A stretch of DNA of 64,000 nt from Nodosilinea sp. PGN35. GTDB lineage: Bacteria; Cyanobacteriota; Cyanobacteriia; Phormidesmidales; Phormidesmidaceae. Positions 9,371 to 18,643 of the stretch are shown here, piece by piece. The position numbers and the translations under genes are program-made. Location of the stretch: positions 1,302,001-1,366,000 of the forward strand of contig NZ_JAQKQJ010000010.1 in NCBI RefSeq assembly GCF_029109325.1. The letters are read 5' to 3'. Positions within the stretch are counted from its first letter, which is position 1. Each line of letters opens with the position of its first letter. A model generated the notes under the pieces. It did no database searches. It was not told the origin of the DNA and saw only the letters and a list, made by a program, of their open reading frames with translations.

Positions 9371-9437
9371 CAGGTTTGACTGCTTCAGCCCATCGGATTT
9401 ATAGCTGTAGCCAATCTGGTTGAGACACCGCCTCCAT

Positions 9438-9461
9438 GAACGTTCAAACGTTTGAACGTTC
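9438..9461. repeat. Perfect 24-bp palindrome built from GAACGTTC units
   Basis: The segment reads as three 8-mers, GAACGTTC, AAACGTTT, GAACGTTC, and equals its own reverse complement over all 24 positions. A near-identical element lies at 63695-63730. The flanks here are different, so the element and not a larger duplication is shared. Confidence 0.85.
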
Positions 9462-9820
9462 GCGGAGTCTTTTGATGTCCTAACCGAGGTGACCATGGCT
9501 ATACCAACCGATCAATTGGCAAAATAGAGGTTTAAACCGATGGCAGGCCAGTCCTTTCCGTGAGGTCAAGGACGGCGAAACGTCCTTGTTGAAGGGGTCT
9601 GGGGGCTGCGAAATGCCCCCAGCGGCAGATCTGGCTTTTAGCCCAGATTGTGCGCCGCGATCAGCAAACCACGCTACCCGGCAAATTCCCTGCGAGGCCT
9701 ATTTCAGGAGATATATTTTGTGTAGAAGTACCGTAATCTACGGTGGGCACTGCCCACCCTACGGTGATTTAGACCAGGAATATTACACCGGGCGAACAAC
9801 CATTCGTCCCTACGGTTAAG

Positions 9821-9852
9821 AAAATGCCGCCGATCCCAGCGGGATCGACGGC
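9821..9852 (-). terminator. Terminator of gnd
   Basis: On the minus strand GCCGTCGATCCC and GGGATCGGCGGC form a stem of about 11 bp (one non-canonical position) with a GCT loop, followed by ATTTTC. It begins about 40 bp behind the gnd stop codon. Confidence 0.65.
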
Positions 9853-9890
9853 AAAAGCATGTAGTGAGGTCTCTAAGTCTAGAAAACGCC

Positions 9891-11315
9891 CTACACCCGC
9901 GCTGGAGCCTTCGTCCACTCGGTGTGGAAGGTGCCCTCCTTATCGACCCGCAGGTAGGTGTGCGCTCCAAAGTAGTCGCGCTGGGCCTGGGTCAGGTTTT
10001 GCGGCAGGCGATCGCGCCGGTAGCTGTCAAAGTAGTCGAGCGAGGCACTAAACGCCGGCACCGGAATACCAAAGGTTGCCGCCATAGCGATTACCTCTCG
10101 CCAGGCCGTCTGGCGATCGAGAATCGTCTGCTTAAACTCAGGGGCCAGCAGCAGGTTGGGCAGGCTGGGGTTCTCATCGTAGGCATGCTTAATCTTGTTC
10201 AAAAATCCGGCGCGAATAATGCAGCCCCCCTTCCAAATTCGGGCCGTCTCGCCCAGATTCACGTCGTACTCGTAGGCCTTAGAGGCCGCGCCAATCAGCG
10301 CCATGCCCTGGGCGTAGGAGCAAATCTTTGAGCAGTACAGCGCGTCGCGAATTTTGTTCACCATGGCTTTGACATCGCCGTCAAAGCTGGCCGTGGGGCC
10401 GCTCAGCTCCTTCGAGGCCGCCACCCGCTCTTCTTTAATCGACGACATAATCCGCGCGTTGACCGCCGCCGTAATGGTGGGAATCCCCACGCCCAGCTCC
10501 AGGGCGCTCATCACCGTCCAGCGGCCCGTGCCCTTTTGCCCCGCCGCATCCAAAATCAGTTCCACCAGGGGCTCACCGGTTTCAGCATCGATATTGGTAA
10601 AAATGTCGGCGGTAATTTCAATCAAGAAGGAATTCAGCTCGTCGGTGAGATTCCACTCGGCAAATACATCAAACAGCTGGTTGTGGTTCAGGCCCAGCAC
10701 GCTCTTCATCAGGTCGTAGGCTTCAGCAATCAGCTGCATGTCGCCGTACTCAATGCCGTTGTGCACCATTTTGACGTAGTGGCCCGCGCCGCGCGGGCCA
10801 ATGTAGGTGACGCAGGGGCCGTCGTCCACCTGGGCGGCAATTTTTTTGACAATGGGCTCAATCGAGTCGTAGGCGGCGCGGGTGCCGCCGGGCATCAGGC
10901 TGGGGCCGAGCAGTGCCCCCTCTTCACCGCCGCTGACCCCCATGCCGATAAACCGCAGGCCGGTGGATTCTAAATCCTTGGTGCGGCGCTCGGTGTCTTC
11001 GTAGAGGGAGTTGCCGCCGTCCATGATCATGTCGCCGTCATCCAGCAGGGGGCGCAGCTGGTCGATCACCGCATCCACGGGGGCACCGGCTTTCACCATG
11101 ACCAAAATGCGCCGGGGCCGCTCTAACGACTGCACAAACTCTTCAAGGCTGTAGGTGGCCTTGACGTTTTTGCCCTGGGCGCGCTTTTCCATAAAGCGTT
11201 CGGTCACGGCGGCGGTGCGGTTGTACACCGCCACCGGAAAGCCCTTGCTCTCAACGTTGAGCGCCAGGTTCTCGCCCATGACGGCGAGGCCAATTACACC
11301 AAAACTCTGTGCCAT
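9891..11315 (-). CDS. gnd: 6-phosphogluconate dehydrogenase, decarboxylating
   Basis: This soluble enzyme of the oxidative pentose phosphate pathway oxidises 6-phosphogluconate to ribulose 5-phosphate with NADP. The full family length of 474 residues is present. The N-terminal Rossmann motif is GLAVMGENLALNVESKG and the NADP-binding VYNRT follows. The signature GVSGGEEGALLGPSLMPGG is present, and the catalytic Lys/Asn lie in YVKMVHNGIEYGDMQ. The C-terminal FGAHTYLR and the final helices are intact. It stands alone with its own terminator. Confidence 0.97.
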   Translation of the reverse strand: MAQSFGVIGLAVMGENLALNVESKGFPVAVYNRTAAVTERFMEKRAQGKNVKATYSLEEFVQSLERPRRILVMVKAGAPVDAVIDQLRPLLDDGDMIMDGGNSLYEDTERRTKDLESTGLRFIGMGVSGGEEGALLGPSLMPGGTRAAYDSIEPIVKKIAAQVDDGPCVTYIGPRGAGHYVKMVHNGIEYGDMQLIAEAYDLMKSVLGLNHNQLFDVFAEWNLTDELNSFLIEITADIFTNIDAETGEPLVELILDAAGQKGTGRWTVMSALELGVGIPTITAAVNARIMSSIKEERVAASKELSGPTASFDGDVKAMVNKIRDALYCSKICSYAQGMALIGAASKAYEYDVNLGETARIWKGGCIIRAGFLNKIKHAYDENPSLPNLLLAPEFKQTILDRQTAWREVIAMAATFGIPVPAFSASLDYFDSYRRDRLPQNLTQAQRDYFGAHTYLRVDKEGTFHTEWTKAPARV

Positions 11316-11654
11316 ATCTATACTCTCGGTAACAGTTCGGTCGAAGGTCTAAAAACGGGGTTCTACAAAAAACTCTGGGGCGGGCGGGTCAGTAGGACGG
11401 GATGAGGAATGCCACAAAGCATGCTATTGGCATCAAAACTGTCAACAGCCTAAACAACTTTTTCAAGATGGCCATGCTCCCAAAGGTTTTCTTTAGGTGT
11501 GTGGCCCAAAAGCCAGGAAGTTCTGACCTCCAGAGGCCGGTAATCCACCCTGGGGCAGGGATTTTGCCTGCTTACCCCCGCTTTATGATTGGTCTGTAGA
11601 CTGCGTAGTCTCAGTTACTTAACGAATTTGACCCCTCGTGCAGGAGAAATGGTG

Positions 11655-12530
11655 ATGAATCAGGTCAAAACCCTGGCGCTGCTATCGTTGCTGTCGGGGC
11701 TACTGGTGGGCCTCGGCTACTGGATTGTGGGTGGGCCTCTAGGCATTCTGATCGGTCTGGCGATGGCAGCAGTGGGCAACCTCAGCTCGTGGTATTTCTC
11801 TGATCAAATTGCGCTGCGGGCCTACAACGCTCAGCCCATCACCCGCGGCCAGGCCCCGGCTATCTACGAAATTGTTGAACGGCTCAGCCTCAGCGCCGAA
11901 ATTCCCATGCCGGGGGTTTACCTGATCCCCAGCCCGGCGGCCAATGCCTTTGCCACCGGGCGCGATCCCAGCCACGCGGCGGTAGCCGTCACCGAAGGCA
12001 TTGTCTCAATGCTGACTGCGGAGGAACTGGAGGGGGTGCTTGCCCACGAGCTCTCTCACATTCTCAACCGCGACACCCTGACCCAGGCGGTAGCAGCCAC
12101 GGTGGGTGGGGCCATCGCTTCGCTGGCCTATATGGCCCAGTGGGCCAGCTACGGCATGGCCAGCAGCCAGGATGAAAACCGTGGCCCTAACCCGTTGGGT
12201 CTGCTGCTGGCCATTTTTGTTGCTCCCCTGGCGGCAACGCTGATTCAAATGACGATCTCTCGAACCCGCGAGTTCGAGGCCGATGCCGGTGCCGGGCGAC
12301 TGACCAAAAACCCCGGTGCCCTGGCCAACGCCCTGCAAAAGCTAGAGGCCAGCGCTCGCAAAATCCCCATGGAGGGTAACCCAGCCTTTGAACCGCTGCT
12401 AATTGTCAATGCTTTTTCCCGCGAGGGCATAGCGGGGTTGTTTGCCACCCATCCCTCCACCGAGGCCCGCATTGAGAAGCTGCGCCAGCTGGAGCAGGAG
12501 CTGGCGCTGGCACGGGCAGCGATGAGTTAG
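11655..12530 (+). CDS. htpX: HtpX-like M48 zinc metalloprotease
   Basis: A membrane protease that degrades damaged membrane proteins. Two N-terminal membrane helices (residues about 5-45) precede the zinc motif AHELSHILNRD (HExxH). Two more helices follow, then the third zinc ligand in SRTREFEADAGAGRL. The C-terminal FATHPSTEARIEKLRQLE is typical. The ATG at 11655 follows CAGGAG at a spacing of 8 nt; the ATG at 11649 is too close. The product is about 291 residues, a normal length. Confidence 0.92.
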   Translation: MNQVKTLALLSLLSGLLVGLGYWIVGGPLGILIGLAMAAVGNLSSWYFSDQIALRAYNAQPITRGQAPAIYEIVERLSLSAEIPMPGVYLIPSPAANAFATGRDPSHAAVAVTEGIVSMLTAEELEGVLAHELSHILNRDTLTQAVAATVGGAIASLAYMAQWASYGMASSQDENRGPNPLGLLLAIFVAPLAATLIQMTISRTREFEADAGAGRLTKNPGALANALQKLEASARKIPMEGNPAFEPLLIVNAFSREGIAGLFATHPSTEARIEKLRQLEQELALARAAMS

Positions 12531-12539
12531 AGCGTGGCG

Positions 12540-12605
12540 AGTAGGCAGTAGGGAGTTTTAAGTTGAAGACTGAACTCAAAACTCAAAACTTAAAACTCAA
12601 AACTC
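12540..12605. repeat. AAAACTC-heptamer hairpin (copy 1 of 4)
   Basis: GTTTTAAGTTGAAG is followed by tandem CTCAAAACTCAAAACTTAAA units, giving a partly self-complementary A/T-rich block just behind htpX. Three related blocks lie near 15.5, 22.4 and 28.1 kb. Confidence 0.7.
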
Positions 12606-12720
12606 ATCTGCTGCCTGCCTGCCAAAATTTTTCTCTAATTCTGTAGCGTCTGAAGCTGTGGGATTGGGCGAGGGCCGCAACAATGGCGTTACGTTGTGGT
12701 GTTCTCTCTCCATCTGACCT

Positions 12721-13101
12721 ATGAAACCTCTGTCTCGTTCTGCTCTGGTGGCGGCTGTGGTGGCGGCGAGCCTTCTCGCTACGGTTGACCCTGGAAGGGC
12801 GTATTCTGGCTGTGCTCTGTCTAAGCTGGGTGGTTCTGGAATTTCGGCATCGGACGGTGGGCCCAGCGGCTTTTGGATGGCTTCGCCTGACACCAGTGCT
12901 CTGGGGGTGGCCCTGGGCGGCCTGGGGGCGGTGGCCGCGCTGCTGACCGGCGGCACGCTGCTGGTGCGTCAGCGCTGGCTGGCCCAGGCGACGGCCCTGG
13001 AGGCTGAGGTTGACCTGGGTCTGACCACCGAGGCTGAGACGGTTTTGGTGGCCGAGCCCGCCGAGATTGAGAGCGAGGTGGCGTTGGCCTACCGGCGCTA
13101 G
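12721..13101 (+). CDS. Small exported or membrane protein of unknown function
   Basis: A 126-residue protein that I do not recognise. It has an N-terminal signal-like helix (ALVAAVVAASLLATVDPGRAY, likely cleaved after GRA). A second membrane helix lies at about residues 60-82, and the acidic C-terminal tail ends in AYRR. No enzymatic motif is visible. The ATG at 12721 is the first in frame before the signal sequence. It stands alone between htpX and cutA. Confidence 0.55.
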   Translation: MKPLSRSALVAAVVAASLLATVDPGRAYSGCALSKLGGSGISASDGGPSGFWMASPDTSALGVALGGLGAVAALLTGGTLLVRQRWLAQATALEAEVDLGLTTEAETVLVAEPAEIESEVALAYRR

Positions 13102-13194
13102 ATCGACTCGACTGTGGTTGAAAATCTCCTTGAGTAGCTGAATGAGGGCTGGCCGCTGGTCAGTCCTTTTTTATCGAGTTTAATCTCGAGAATT

Positions 13195-13530
13195 TTAGGG
13201 TGGGGAGGGCTGTACCTGGGCCTGAAGCCAGCTCAAGTAGGCGGGCAGACCGGCCACAATGGGCAGGGCGATCACCTCGGGCACCGCGTAGCTGTGGTGC
13301 TGGGTAATGGCCTGGGCGATCGCCTCAAACTGACTCAGATCGGTTTTGACAATCAGCTGCCACTCGGGCTCGGCGTGGATCTGGCCCTGCCAGCGATAGA
13401 CAGAACGGATAGGCACCAAACTGACGCAGGCGGCCAGGCGGGCTTCTACCAGATGGTGGGCCAGGCGCTCGGCCTCGGCCTCAGAGCCGGCGGTGACCAG
13501 AACAACGCCTAGGGATGGGGAGGACATCAC
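13195..13530 (-). CDS. cutA: CutA1 divalent-cation tolerance protein
   Basis: A small trimeric, PII-like fold protein of 111 residues. Features are VVLVTAGSEAEAERLAHHLVEARLAACV, the central YRWQGQIHAEPEWQLIVKT, and the HHSYAVPEVIALPI signature near the C-terminus. The start overlaps the stop of the upstream pentapeptide gene by 4 bp, so they are probably translated from one message. Bacterial CutA1 was linked to copper tolerance, but its role in cyanobacteria is unclear. Confidence 0.95.
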   Translation of the reverse strand: MMSSPSLGVVLVTAGSEAEAERLAHHLVEARLAACVSLVPIRSVYRWQGQIHAEPEWQLIVKTDLSQFEAIAQAITQHHSYAVPEVIALPIVAGLPAYLSWLQAQVQPSPP

Positions 13531-14462
13531 TGCTGGGGAATGCGATCGACAAACTGCGATTGGTTTAGAGTTTCCCTCGCCGGGCGGTGAGTCCAGCGGG
13601 TTTCCCCCTGAACAGAGTCGTAGAGGTAGGCCCGAGCCTCGACGGGCAGCACCGACTCGGTGAACTCAGTGCCCACCACCACCGCTGCCTTGAGCGATGC
13701 CTCCCCCAGGTGGGCACGGGTGAGGTCAGCCCGCGATAGGTCTACGCCGTCGAGAATACCGTTCCACAGCACGGCCCCGGTGAGGTCAGAGCCACTGAGG
13801 TTAGCCCCCACCAGGCTCACCCCGCGCATGGTGGTGTGGGTGAGGTTGGCCGAGCTAAGGTTGGCGTGGTCAAGGTTGGCCCCGTTGAGCTTGGCCTCTT
13901 TGAGGTTGGCTCCGGCCAGGTTCATGCCGTGGAGATCTACGCCGTTGAGCCAGGCCCCTTCTAAGTTGACGGCATCCATACGGGTGCGTTCGAGGTCAGC
14001 ACCGCTGAGCCGAGCCCCGGTCAGGTGTGCCCAGGAGAGGTTGGCCCCGCCCAGGTTAGCGCCGCGCAGGTTGGCCCCGGTCAGGTTAGCCCCGCAGAGG
14101 TTAGCCCCGCGCAGATCGGCATTGCGCAGGTTGGCATGGCACAGATCACAGCCGCTGAGCTTGGCCCTGCGCAGGTCGGCCCGCACCAAAAACGACCCGC
14201 GCAGATTGGCCTTGGTGAGATCGGCCTGGTTTAGGCGAGTTTCGCTCATTTTGGCAAAGCTCAGGTTGGCCCAGTTGAGGGCGGCATAGTCGAGGTTGGC
14301 CTGGGTGAGAAACGAGCGGCTGAGGTCAGCCCCTTTGAGATTGGCCCGGCTGAGATCGACATCGACTAGAATGTGGCGGCTAAAGTCGGCACCGGCCAAG
14401 CTGATGCCGGTGAAGTCGCGGTAGCCAGCTTCGTAAAGCTCTAGAAAATACTTAATGTGCAT
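13527..14462 (-). CDS. Pentapeptide-repeat protein
   Basis: About 311 residues, nearly all made of A(D/N)LxX pentapeptide repeats such as GANLTGANLRGANLGGANL. Such repeats fold into a right-handed quadrilateral beta helix. The start at 14462 (MHIKYFLELYEAGYRDFTGISLAGADFS) matches a common cyanobacterial N-terminus; a longer reading from 14519 is less likely. The role of these proteins is generally unknown. The repeat coding creates mirror frames on the other strand, which I reject. The gene overlaps cutA by 4 bp. Confidence 0.92.
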   Translation of the reverse strand: MHIKYFLELYEAGYRDFTGISLAGADFSRHILVDVDLSRANLKGADLSRSFLTQANLDYAALNWANLSFAKMSETRLNQADLTKANLRGSFLVRADLRRAKLSGCDLCHANLRNADLRGANLCGANLTGANLRGANLGGANLSWAHLTGARLSGADLERTRMDAVNLEGAWLNGVDLHGMNLAGANLKEAKLNGANLDHANLSSANLTHTTMRGVSLVGANLSGSDLTGAVLWNGILDGVDLSRADLTRAHLGEASLKAAVVVGTEFTESVLPVEARAYLYDSVQGETRWTHRPARETLNQSQFVDRIPQQ

Positions 14463-14784
14463 AACGCTACGGTAGTGAGCTGGGGAAGCGCCAGACTCAC
14501 GGGGGGCAACTAATGGCACGACAAATTCCCAAATGGGGGCGTACAGGCAGTAAAAGAGTATGAAAAGCGACCTTTGTAGCAGGATTTATGAGTAAGGTTA
14601 ACGCTTCTTTAACTAAGGCTCGAGAACATAAATTTACAGTTCAGAATGTGTTTAATTATTTTTTAACAATTGCCCTTCTTGGGGGCTGTGTGGCTTGGAT
14701 ACAGCTTATTTGCTTTTCCCTAGGTTGACAGACTTCGTTGCTTTTGTTTGATAATTTGGTGAGAAACTTAGCACTTGAGCGGGC
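14463..14784. other. Divergent intergenic region, probable promoters
   Basis: About 320 bp between two divergently transcribed genes, with an A/T-rich stretch at 14620-14690 that contrasts with the GC-rich genes. No coding frame or strong hairpin is seen. It probably holds promoters for both sides, but I cannot place a -10 box with confidence. Confidence 0.4.
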
Positions 14785-15444
14785 ATGAATCGACTAATTT
14801 TTTGGGGCGTTTGGCTGGGGTTTGTTCTGTATGCCTTTATACTGGCACCGCCCAATCGCCCGGATACCGCCGCATTGATTCTTCGCCTCTCTACCGGTGA
14901 CTGGCAGGGTCTCAACCCGATTGTTGTAGCGCTATTTAACGCCATGGGAATCTGGCCGCTGGTCTACGCCGCCCTGGCTCTGGTCGATGGTGCTGGGCAA
15001 AAGCTGCGCGCCTGGCCCTTTGTCGGGGCGTCGTTTGCGGTGGGGGCCTTTGCGCTGCTGCCCTACCTGGCGCTGCGGCAGCCCAATTCCAGCTCTATCG
15101 ACTCTAAAAGCTTGCTGCTGCGGCTGCTGGAGTCGCGCTGGCTGGGGGCACTGCTGGGGGCCGGGGCGATCGCCCTGGCCGCCTTTGCTCTATTTAAAGG
15201 AGACTGGCCCGATTTTTGGCAGCAGTGGCAGACCAGCCGCTTCATCCACGTCATGTCGCTGGATTTTTGTGCCCTGTGGCTGCTGTTTCCGGTGCTGCTG
15301 AGGGATGACCTGGCCCGGCGGGGGATAGCTCAGGGCTGGATTGCGGCGGCGGTGCTGGCGCTGCCCCTGGTCGGGGCTTGTCTGTATCTGGCGCTGAGAC
15401 CGGGGGTGGAGGAAGGAGTGGGGGGTGAGGGGGTGACGGAGTGA
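14785..15444 (+). CDS. Multi-span membrane protein of unknown function
   Basis: A 219-residue protein with about six hydrophobic helices, starting MNRLIFWGVWLGFVLYAFIL. The segment after helix 2, ALFNAMGIWPLVYAALALVDG, is like uncharacterised cyanobacterial and plant chloroplast membrane proteins (DUF2834-like). The last ~12 codons (GVEEGVGGEGVTE) run into a purine-rich tract that also occurs between genes, so the C-terminus may have been extended by that repeat. No catalytic motif is seen. Confidence 0.75.
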   Translation: MNRLIFWGVWLGFVLYAFILAPPNRPDTAALILRLSTGDWQGLNPIVVALFNAMGIWPLVYAALALVDGAGQKLRAWPFVGASFAVGAFALLPYLALRQPNSSSIDSKSLLLRLLESRWLGALLGAGAIALAAFALFKGDWPDFWQQWQTSRFIHVMSLDFCALWLLFPVLLRDDLARRGIAQGWIAAAVLALPLVGACLYLALRPGVEEGVGGEGVTE

Positions 15445-15462
15445 TGGGGGAGAGGGGGAAGA

Positions 15463-15550
15463 GTTTTAAGTTTTGAGTTTTAAGGTTTAAGTTTTGAGTG
15501 CTTCTTGTACAACCTAAACTCAAAACTTAAAATTAATCACTTAAAACTCA
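15463..15550. repeat. AAAACTC-heptamer hairpin (copy 2 of 4)
   Basis: TTTTAAGTTTTGAGTTTTAA and a facing CTCAAAACTTAAAAT block form a long A/T-rich hairpin between two convergent genes. It may act as a bidirectional terminator. Confidence 0.7.
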
Positions 15551-15590
15551 CCTTCCCTACCTTCCCCATCCCCCTCATCTCCTCTACTCC

Positions 15591-17936
15591 CTACGCTGTC
15601 ATGCTCTGCAACCGACTCAGGGTGCGCTGTACCGAGGTCAACCCCTGGCGATCGCCCTGGGCTTCGAGGTAGGCGCTGGCCCGCTCCAGGTCGGCGATCG
15701 CTCGGGCCTGGTCGCCCTGGCTCTGGTAGGCGGCGCTGCGGTAGCAGTAGGGCAGCGCAATGGGGTCGCCGCAGGCGATGGCGTCGCTGTAGTCGCGCAC
15801 GGCCCCTTTGAGGTCGCCCAGCTTGTGCAGGGCGCTGCCCCGGTACACGTAGGCCATGGGCAGGTGGGGTTGGAGGGCAATGGCTTGAGTAAAGTCGGCG
15901 ATCGCGGCGGCGTAGCGGCGCTGCTCCAGACGCAGCCAGCCCCGGTTGCAGTGGGGGGCAAACAGCTTGCCGTTTTGCAGGATGGCCTCGCCGAGATCGG
16001 CCTCGGCGGCCTCGAGCTGGTTAAGTTCGAGCTGGGCCACCCCCCGGTTGTTGAGGGCGATGGCGTGGTCGGGCTGGAGGGCAATCACCTGGCTGTAGTC
16101 GTTAATTGCGCCGGGCTGGTCGCGCAGGTCGTGGCGGGTGGTGCCCCGGTTGAAGAAGGCGATCGCATCGCCGGGAGGAATCACCGGATCGTGGAAGCGC
16201 TGCATGAGGGCCTGGACGACGGCGGGTTCGGCGGTGCGCAGCTTGGCGTCCAGGTTGGGGATGGCAGTGCTCTGGGTGGGCAGCGCCTTGAGGCTGACAA
16301 TGGCGTAGGTGTGCTCTGCGGTATTTTCACCCGGAGCGCCGCTGCCGCTGTCGCAGACCAGATAGCTCTCGGCGGTGCCCATAATTCTAAACTTGAAGCG
16401 ATCGGGGTAGTTTTCCCGCAGGGGCAGGAGCTGGCTGAGGGCGGTCTTGAGCAATTGCAGCTGGCTTGACTCAGTGCCCCAGCGCTGGCTGATGCGCCAG
16501 GCCAGACGGCCATCGTGCTGGTCGCCCCGGTGGCACCAGCCAATTTCGAGCTGGCCGCCCCGCTCGAGCAGCTGGCGAAACTGCGCTAGCAGACCGTCGT
16601 CAATGGTGACATAGCTGGCCCAGGGCCACACCAGCAGCACCCGCCGCGTCGCCGTCTGGAGAGCGGTCTCGAGGGCCTGGCGACTGGCCATAGCCTGGGG
16701 CTCTGCGCCATGCTCCGTAGGATGGGCCAGGGGAAGGTCAATAATCCAGCCGGGCTGGGCGGCGGGCGGCGCGGGGGGATGGTCGCGGGAGGTCTTGAGG
16801 TCGGTTTCGGTCTGCTGCACCCGGCGGGCCAGCTGAATTAGGGCCTTGCGGCTGGCGGTGTCGGCGGGGGCGGTGACCAGGTGGCTGGTGAGCTGCTGCT
16901 GCCGTTCGGAGAGCGATCGCGTCACCCCCTCGAGCTGAGCCACCTGGGCCTTGACCTGCCCCAAATACTGGGACACCACCTGCTGCACCTGCTCCTGGGT
17001 GTGGCCAGCGGTCTCTTGGCGGCTGACCTGGTGCTGCAAGTGCTGCACCGCCGCCGTCAGCCGCTCCAGGTCGGCGAGGCCGGAGGGCGCTGCCGGGGCG
17101 GGCAGGCCATTCACCGTACCCACCGGGATTTTGGTGAGGGCCTGCTCCAGCCTTGTCTGCTGGCGGGTGAGGTCTTTGACGTGGTCAACCAGGCGGCTGA
17201 ACTCCGACTGGGGCACCAGGGAGGCCATGGCTTTGATCATTTCTCCCATCTCGGCCCGGTGATGGCCGGGGGTGCTGCTCTGGGGATAGTCGTGCCAGCG
17301 GCGATCGAGCTGGGCCAAGGCGTCTTGCAGATTGGAGACCAGGGTGCGGGTTTCTGAGCGCAGGTTCTCCAGGCTTACCCGGGTCTGCATGAGGTCGGTT
17401 TTGACCTGGGAAAGTTTGTTTTCTGCCGCCTCGACCCGAGGGGTGGTGGCCAGCCGCTGCATGTAGGTATTGAGGTTTTCAAAGCTCACCTGGGCTACCG
17501 CCGCCTGCTCTTGCAGCTGGGCAATTTGCTGGTCAATGTTGGTTAAATCGGGGGTAGGCAGGGCCTCAAGCCGCTGATCGACGTGGGCTTTAAGCCCCTG
17601 CATTTCCTTAGAAAAGCGAATAAACGAGTGGTTGTTGCGATCCATCACCGCCCGCTGAAAATTGGTCAGCGCCTCGGGGGAGGGCATGGCGCTCACCTGC
17701 TTGCCCAGGTTGGTAAGGCGATGCCCGGTTTGGCGGTGCTGGCGGGCTAGCTTTTCCTGAGCTTCTTCGAGCTGCTGCTCGACCCGGTTGCGGTTGAGCA
17801 GCCCAACGGCGGCCAGCACCGTCAGCGGTGCCGAGGCCAGAGCAATATTTTGAGCGGCGATCGATGCGACGGCACCGACGCCAGATCCGACGACCAAAGC
17901 GCGTTCGGCTCGGGTTAACCAGTGATTATCGGCCAC
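15591..17936 (-). CDS. Coiled-coil protein with C-terminal TPR repeats
   Basis: A 781-residue protein. A hydrophobic, Ala/Val-rich N-terminal segment (about residues 10-45, IALASAPLTVLAAVGLL) is probably membrane-embedded. Residues about 50-400 are predicted coiled coil, rich in Gln and Leu. A globular part follows (about 400-560, with RVLLVWPWASYVTIDDGLLAQF). From about 590 there are four to five TPR units, seen as AINDYSQVIALQPDHAIALNNRGVAQ and its relatives. Similar cyanobacterial proteins combine coiled coils and TPRs as scaffolds. Its partner is unknown. The gene is monocistronic. Confidence 0.8.
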   Translation of the reverse strand: MADNHWLTRAERALVVGSGVGAVASIAAQNIALASAPLTVLAAVGLLNRNRVEQQLEEAQEKLARQHRQTGHRLTNLGKQVSAMPSPEALTNFQRAVMDRNNHSFIRFSKEMQGLKAHVDQRLEALPTPDLTNIDQQIAQLQEQAAVAQVSFENLNTYMQRLATTPRVEAAENKLSQVKTDLMQTRVSLENLRSETRTLVSNLQDALAQLDRRWHDYPQSSTPGHHRAEMGEMIKAMASLVPQSEFSRLVDHVKDLTRQQTRLEQALTKIPVGTVNGLPAPAAPSGLADLERLTAAVQHLQHQVSRQETAGHTQEQVQQVVSQYLGQVKAQVAQLEGVTRSLSERQQQLTSHLVTAPADTASRKALIQLARRVQQTETDLKTSRDHPPAPPAAQPGWIIDLPLAHPTEHGAEPQAMASRQALETALQTATRRVLLVWPWASYVTIDDGLLAQFRQLLERGGQLEIGWCHRGDQHDGRLAWRISQRWGTESSQLQLLKTALSQLLPLRENYPDRFKFRIMGTAESYLVCDSGSGAPGENTAEHTYAIVSLKALPTQSTAIPNLDAKLRTAEPAVVQALMQRFHDPVIPPGDAIAFFNRGTTRHDLRDQPGAINDYSQVIALQPDHAIALNNRGVAQLELNQLEAAEADLGEAILQNGKLFAPHCNRGWLRLEQRRYAAAIADFTQAIALQPHLPMAYVYRGSALHKLGDLKGAVRDYSDAIACGDPIALPYCYRSAAYQSQGDQARAIADLERASAYLEAQGDRQGLTSVQRTLSRLQSMTA

Positions 17937-18643
17937 GTTATTTCCCCTGATGATGGCAATCGCTGAGGCGCGGCGGTGTCTGAGGGGGCGTCAGGGGGCT
18001 GCACCGCTGCTGATCTACTCTTCGGGGCGCGATCGCCCCATCAGGACAATTCTGATCCGAGGGAAACAAAATCCCTCCGATCATTTGCTGGTCATTTGCT
18101 GGGTTTTTTAGCATCAGCAGGGGTGGCCAGGACGCAGGTCTTTGAGGCGATCGCCTAGGGCCGCAACACTAGCTATATCCCTATCCTTTCGTCGGTCTGC
18201 CTCAGGTGACAGCCGTTGTCCTACCCTAGCCATAGGGAAGAACCTCTCCTTAGCCTGAGGTTAACCTTCAAACCCTGTGCTCTACTGAGAAACATAGGCT
18301 GACATCTATAAAAACCGACCAATCTGAGTTGTGAATTGGCCAGTCGGCTCTTCACGGCGGGGGAAGCCTGTAGCATCTGGCGTCAAGGGTGTGTCCTGTG
18401 GGGCGCAGCCTCTGGTTTTTAGAGCGGGCCTAGCGTGAACGGGCCAGGGAAGTGACCTAAGGTCTATCTCAAGACAGTTCAATCTGCTCTAAAGCTCTCC
18501 TGGGTACCCGAATAAACCTGGTTGCCGCTGCCTCGATCGATGGAGCAATGGCTGCGCTCTGGCGGCTAGCTGCTGCGATCGCATCGAGAGATTGGCAAGA
18601 CCGGCATTTCGAAAACTGCACCAATTGATTTGAGGACTACCGA
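17937..18643. other. Divergent 700-bp intergenic region, no gene seen
   Basis: No frame here resembles a protein. HIP1 octamers and a short inverted repeat around AGCCTGAGGTTAACCT (near 18255) are present. The end of the region carries GAGGACTACCG just before the ATG of the lipoprotein gene, a plausible ribosome binding site. The 5' leader may be long, but no riboswitch class was recognised. Confidence 0.4.

Larger units (their letters stand above)
9275..9890. other. Intergenic region rich in palindromes, no gene seen
   Basis: About 600 bp between two minus-strand genes. No credible coding frame is present; the short frames here have no homology I recognise. It holds an 11-bp-arm inverted repeat (9341-9370), the 24-bp palindrome listed separately, a CTGGGGGC/GCCCCCAG hairpin near 9600, and a nested palindrome around GGTGGGCA/TGCCCACC near 9747. 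The gnd terminator closes it. The region looks like a collecting site for small dispersed repeats. Confidence 0.6.

Noticed and set aside
9586..9819. 77-codon frame in the palindrome-rich gap
   Set aside because: It runs through hairpins and dispersed repeats and has no recognisable protein pattern.
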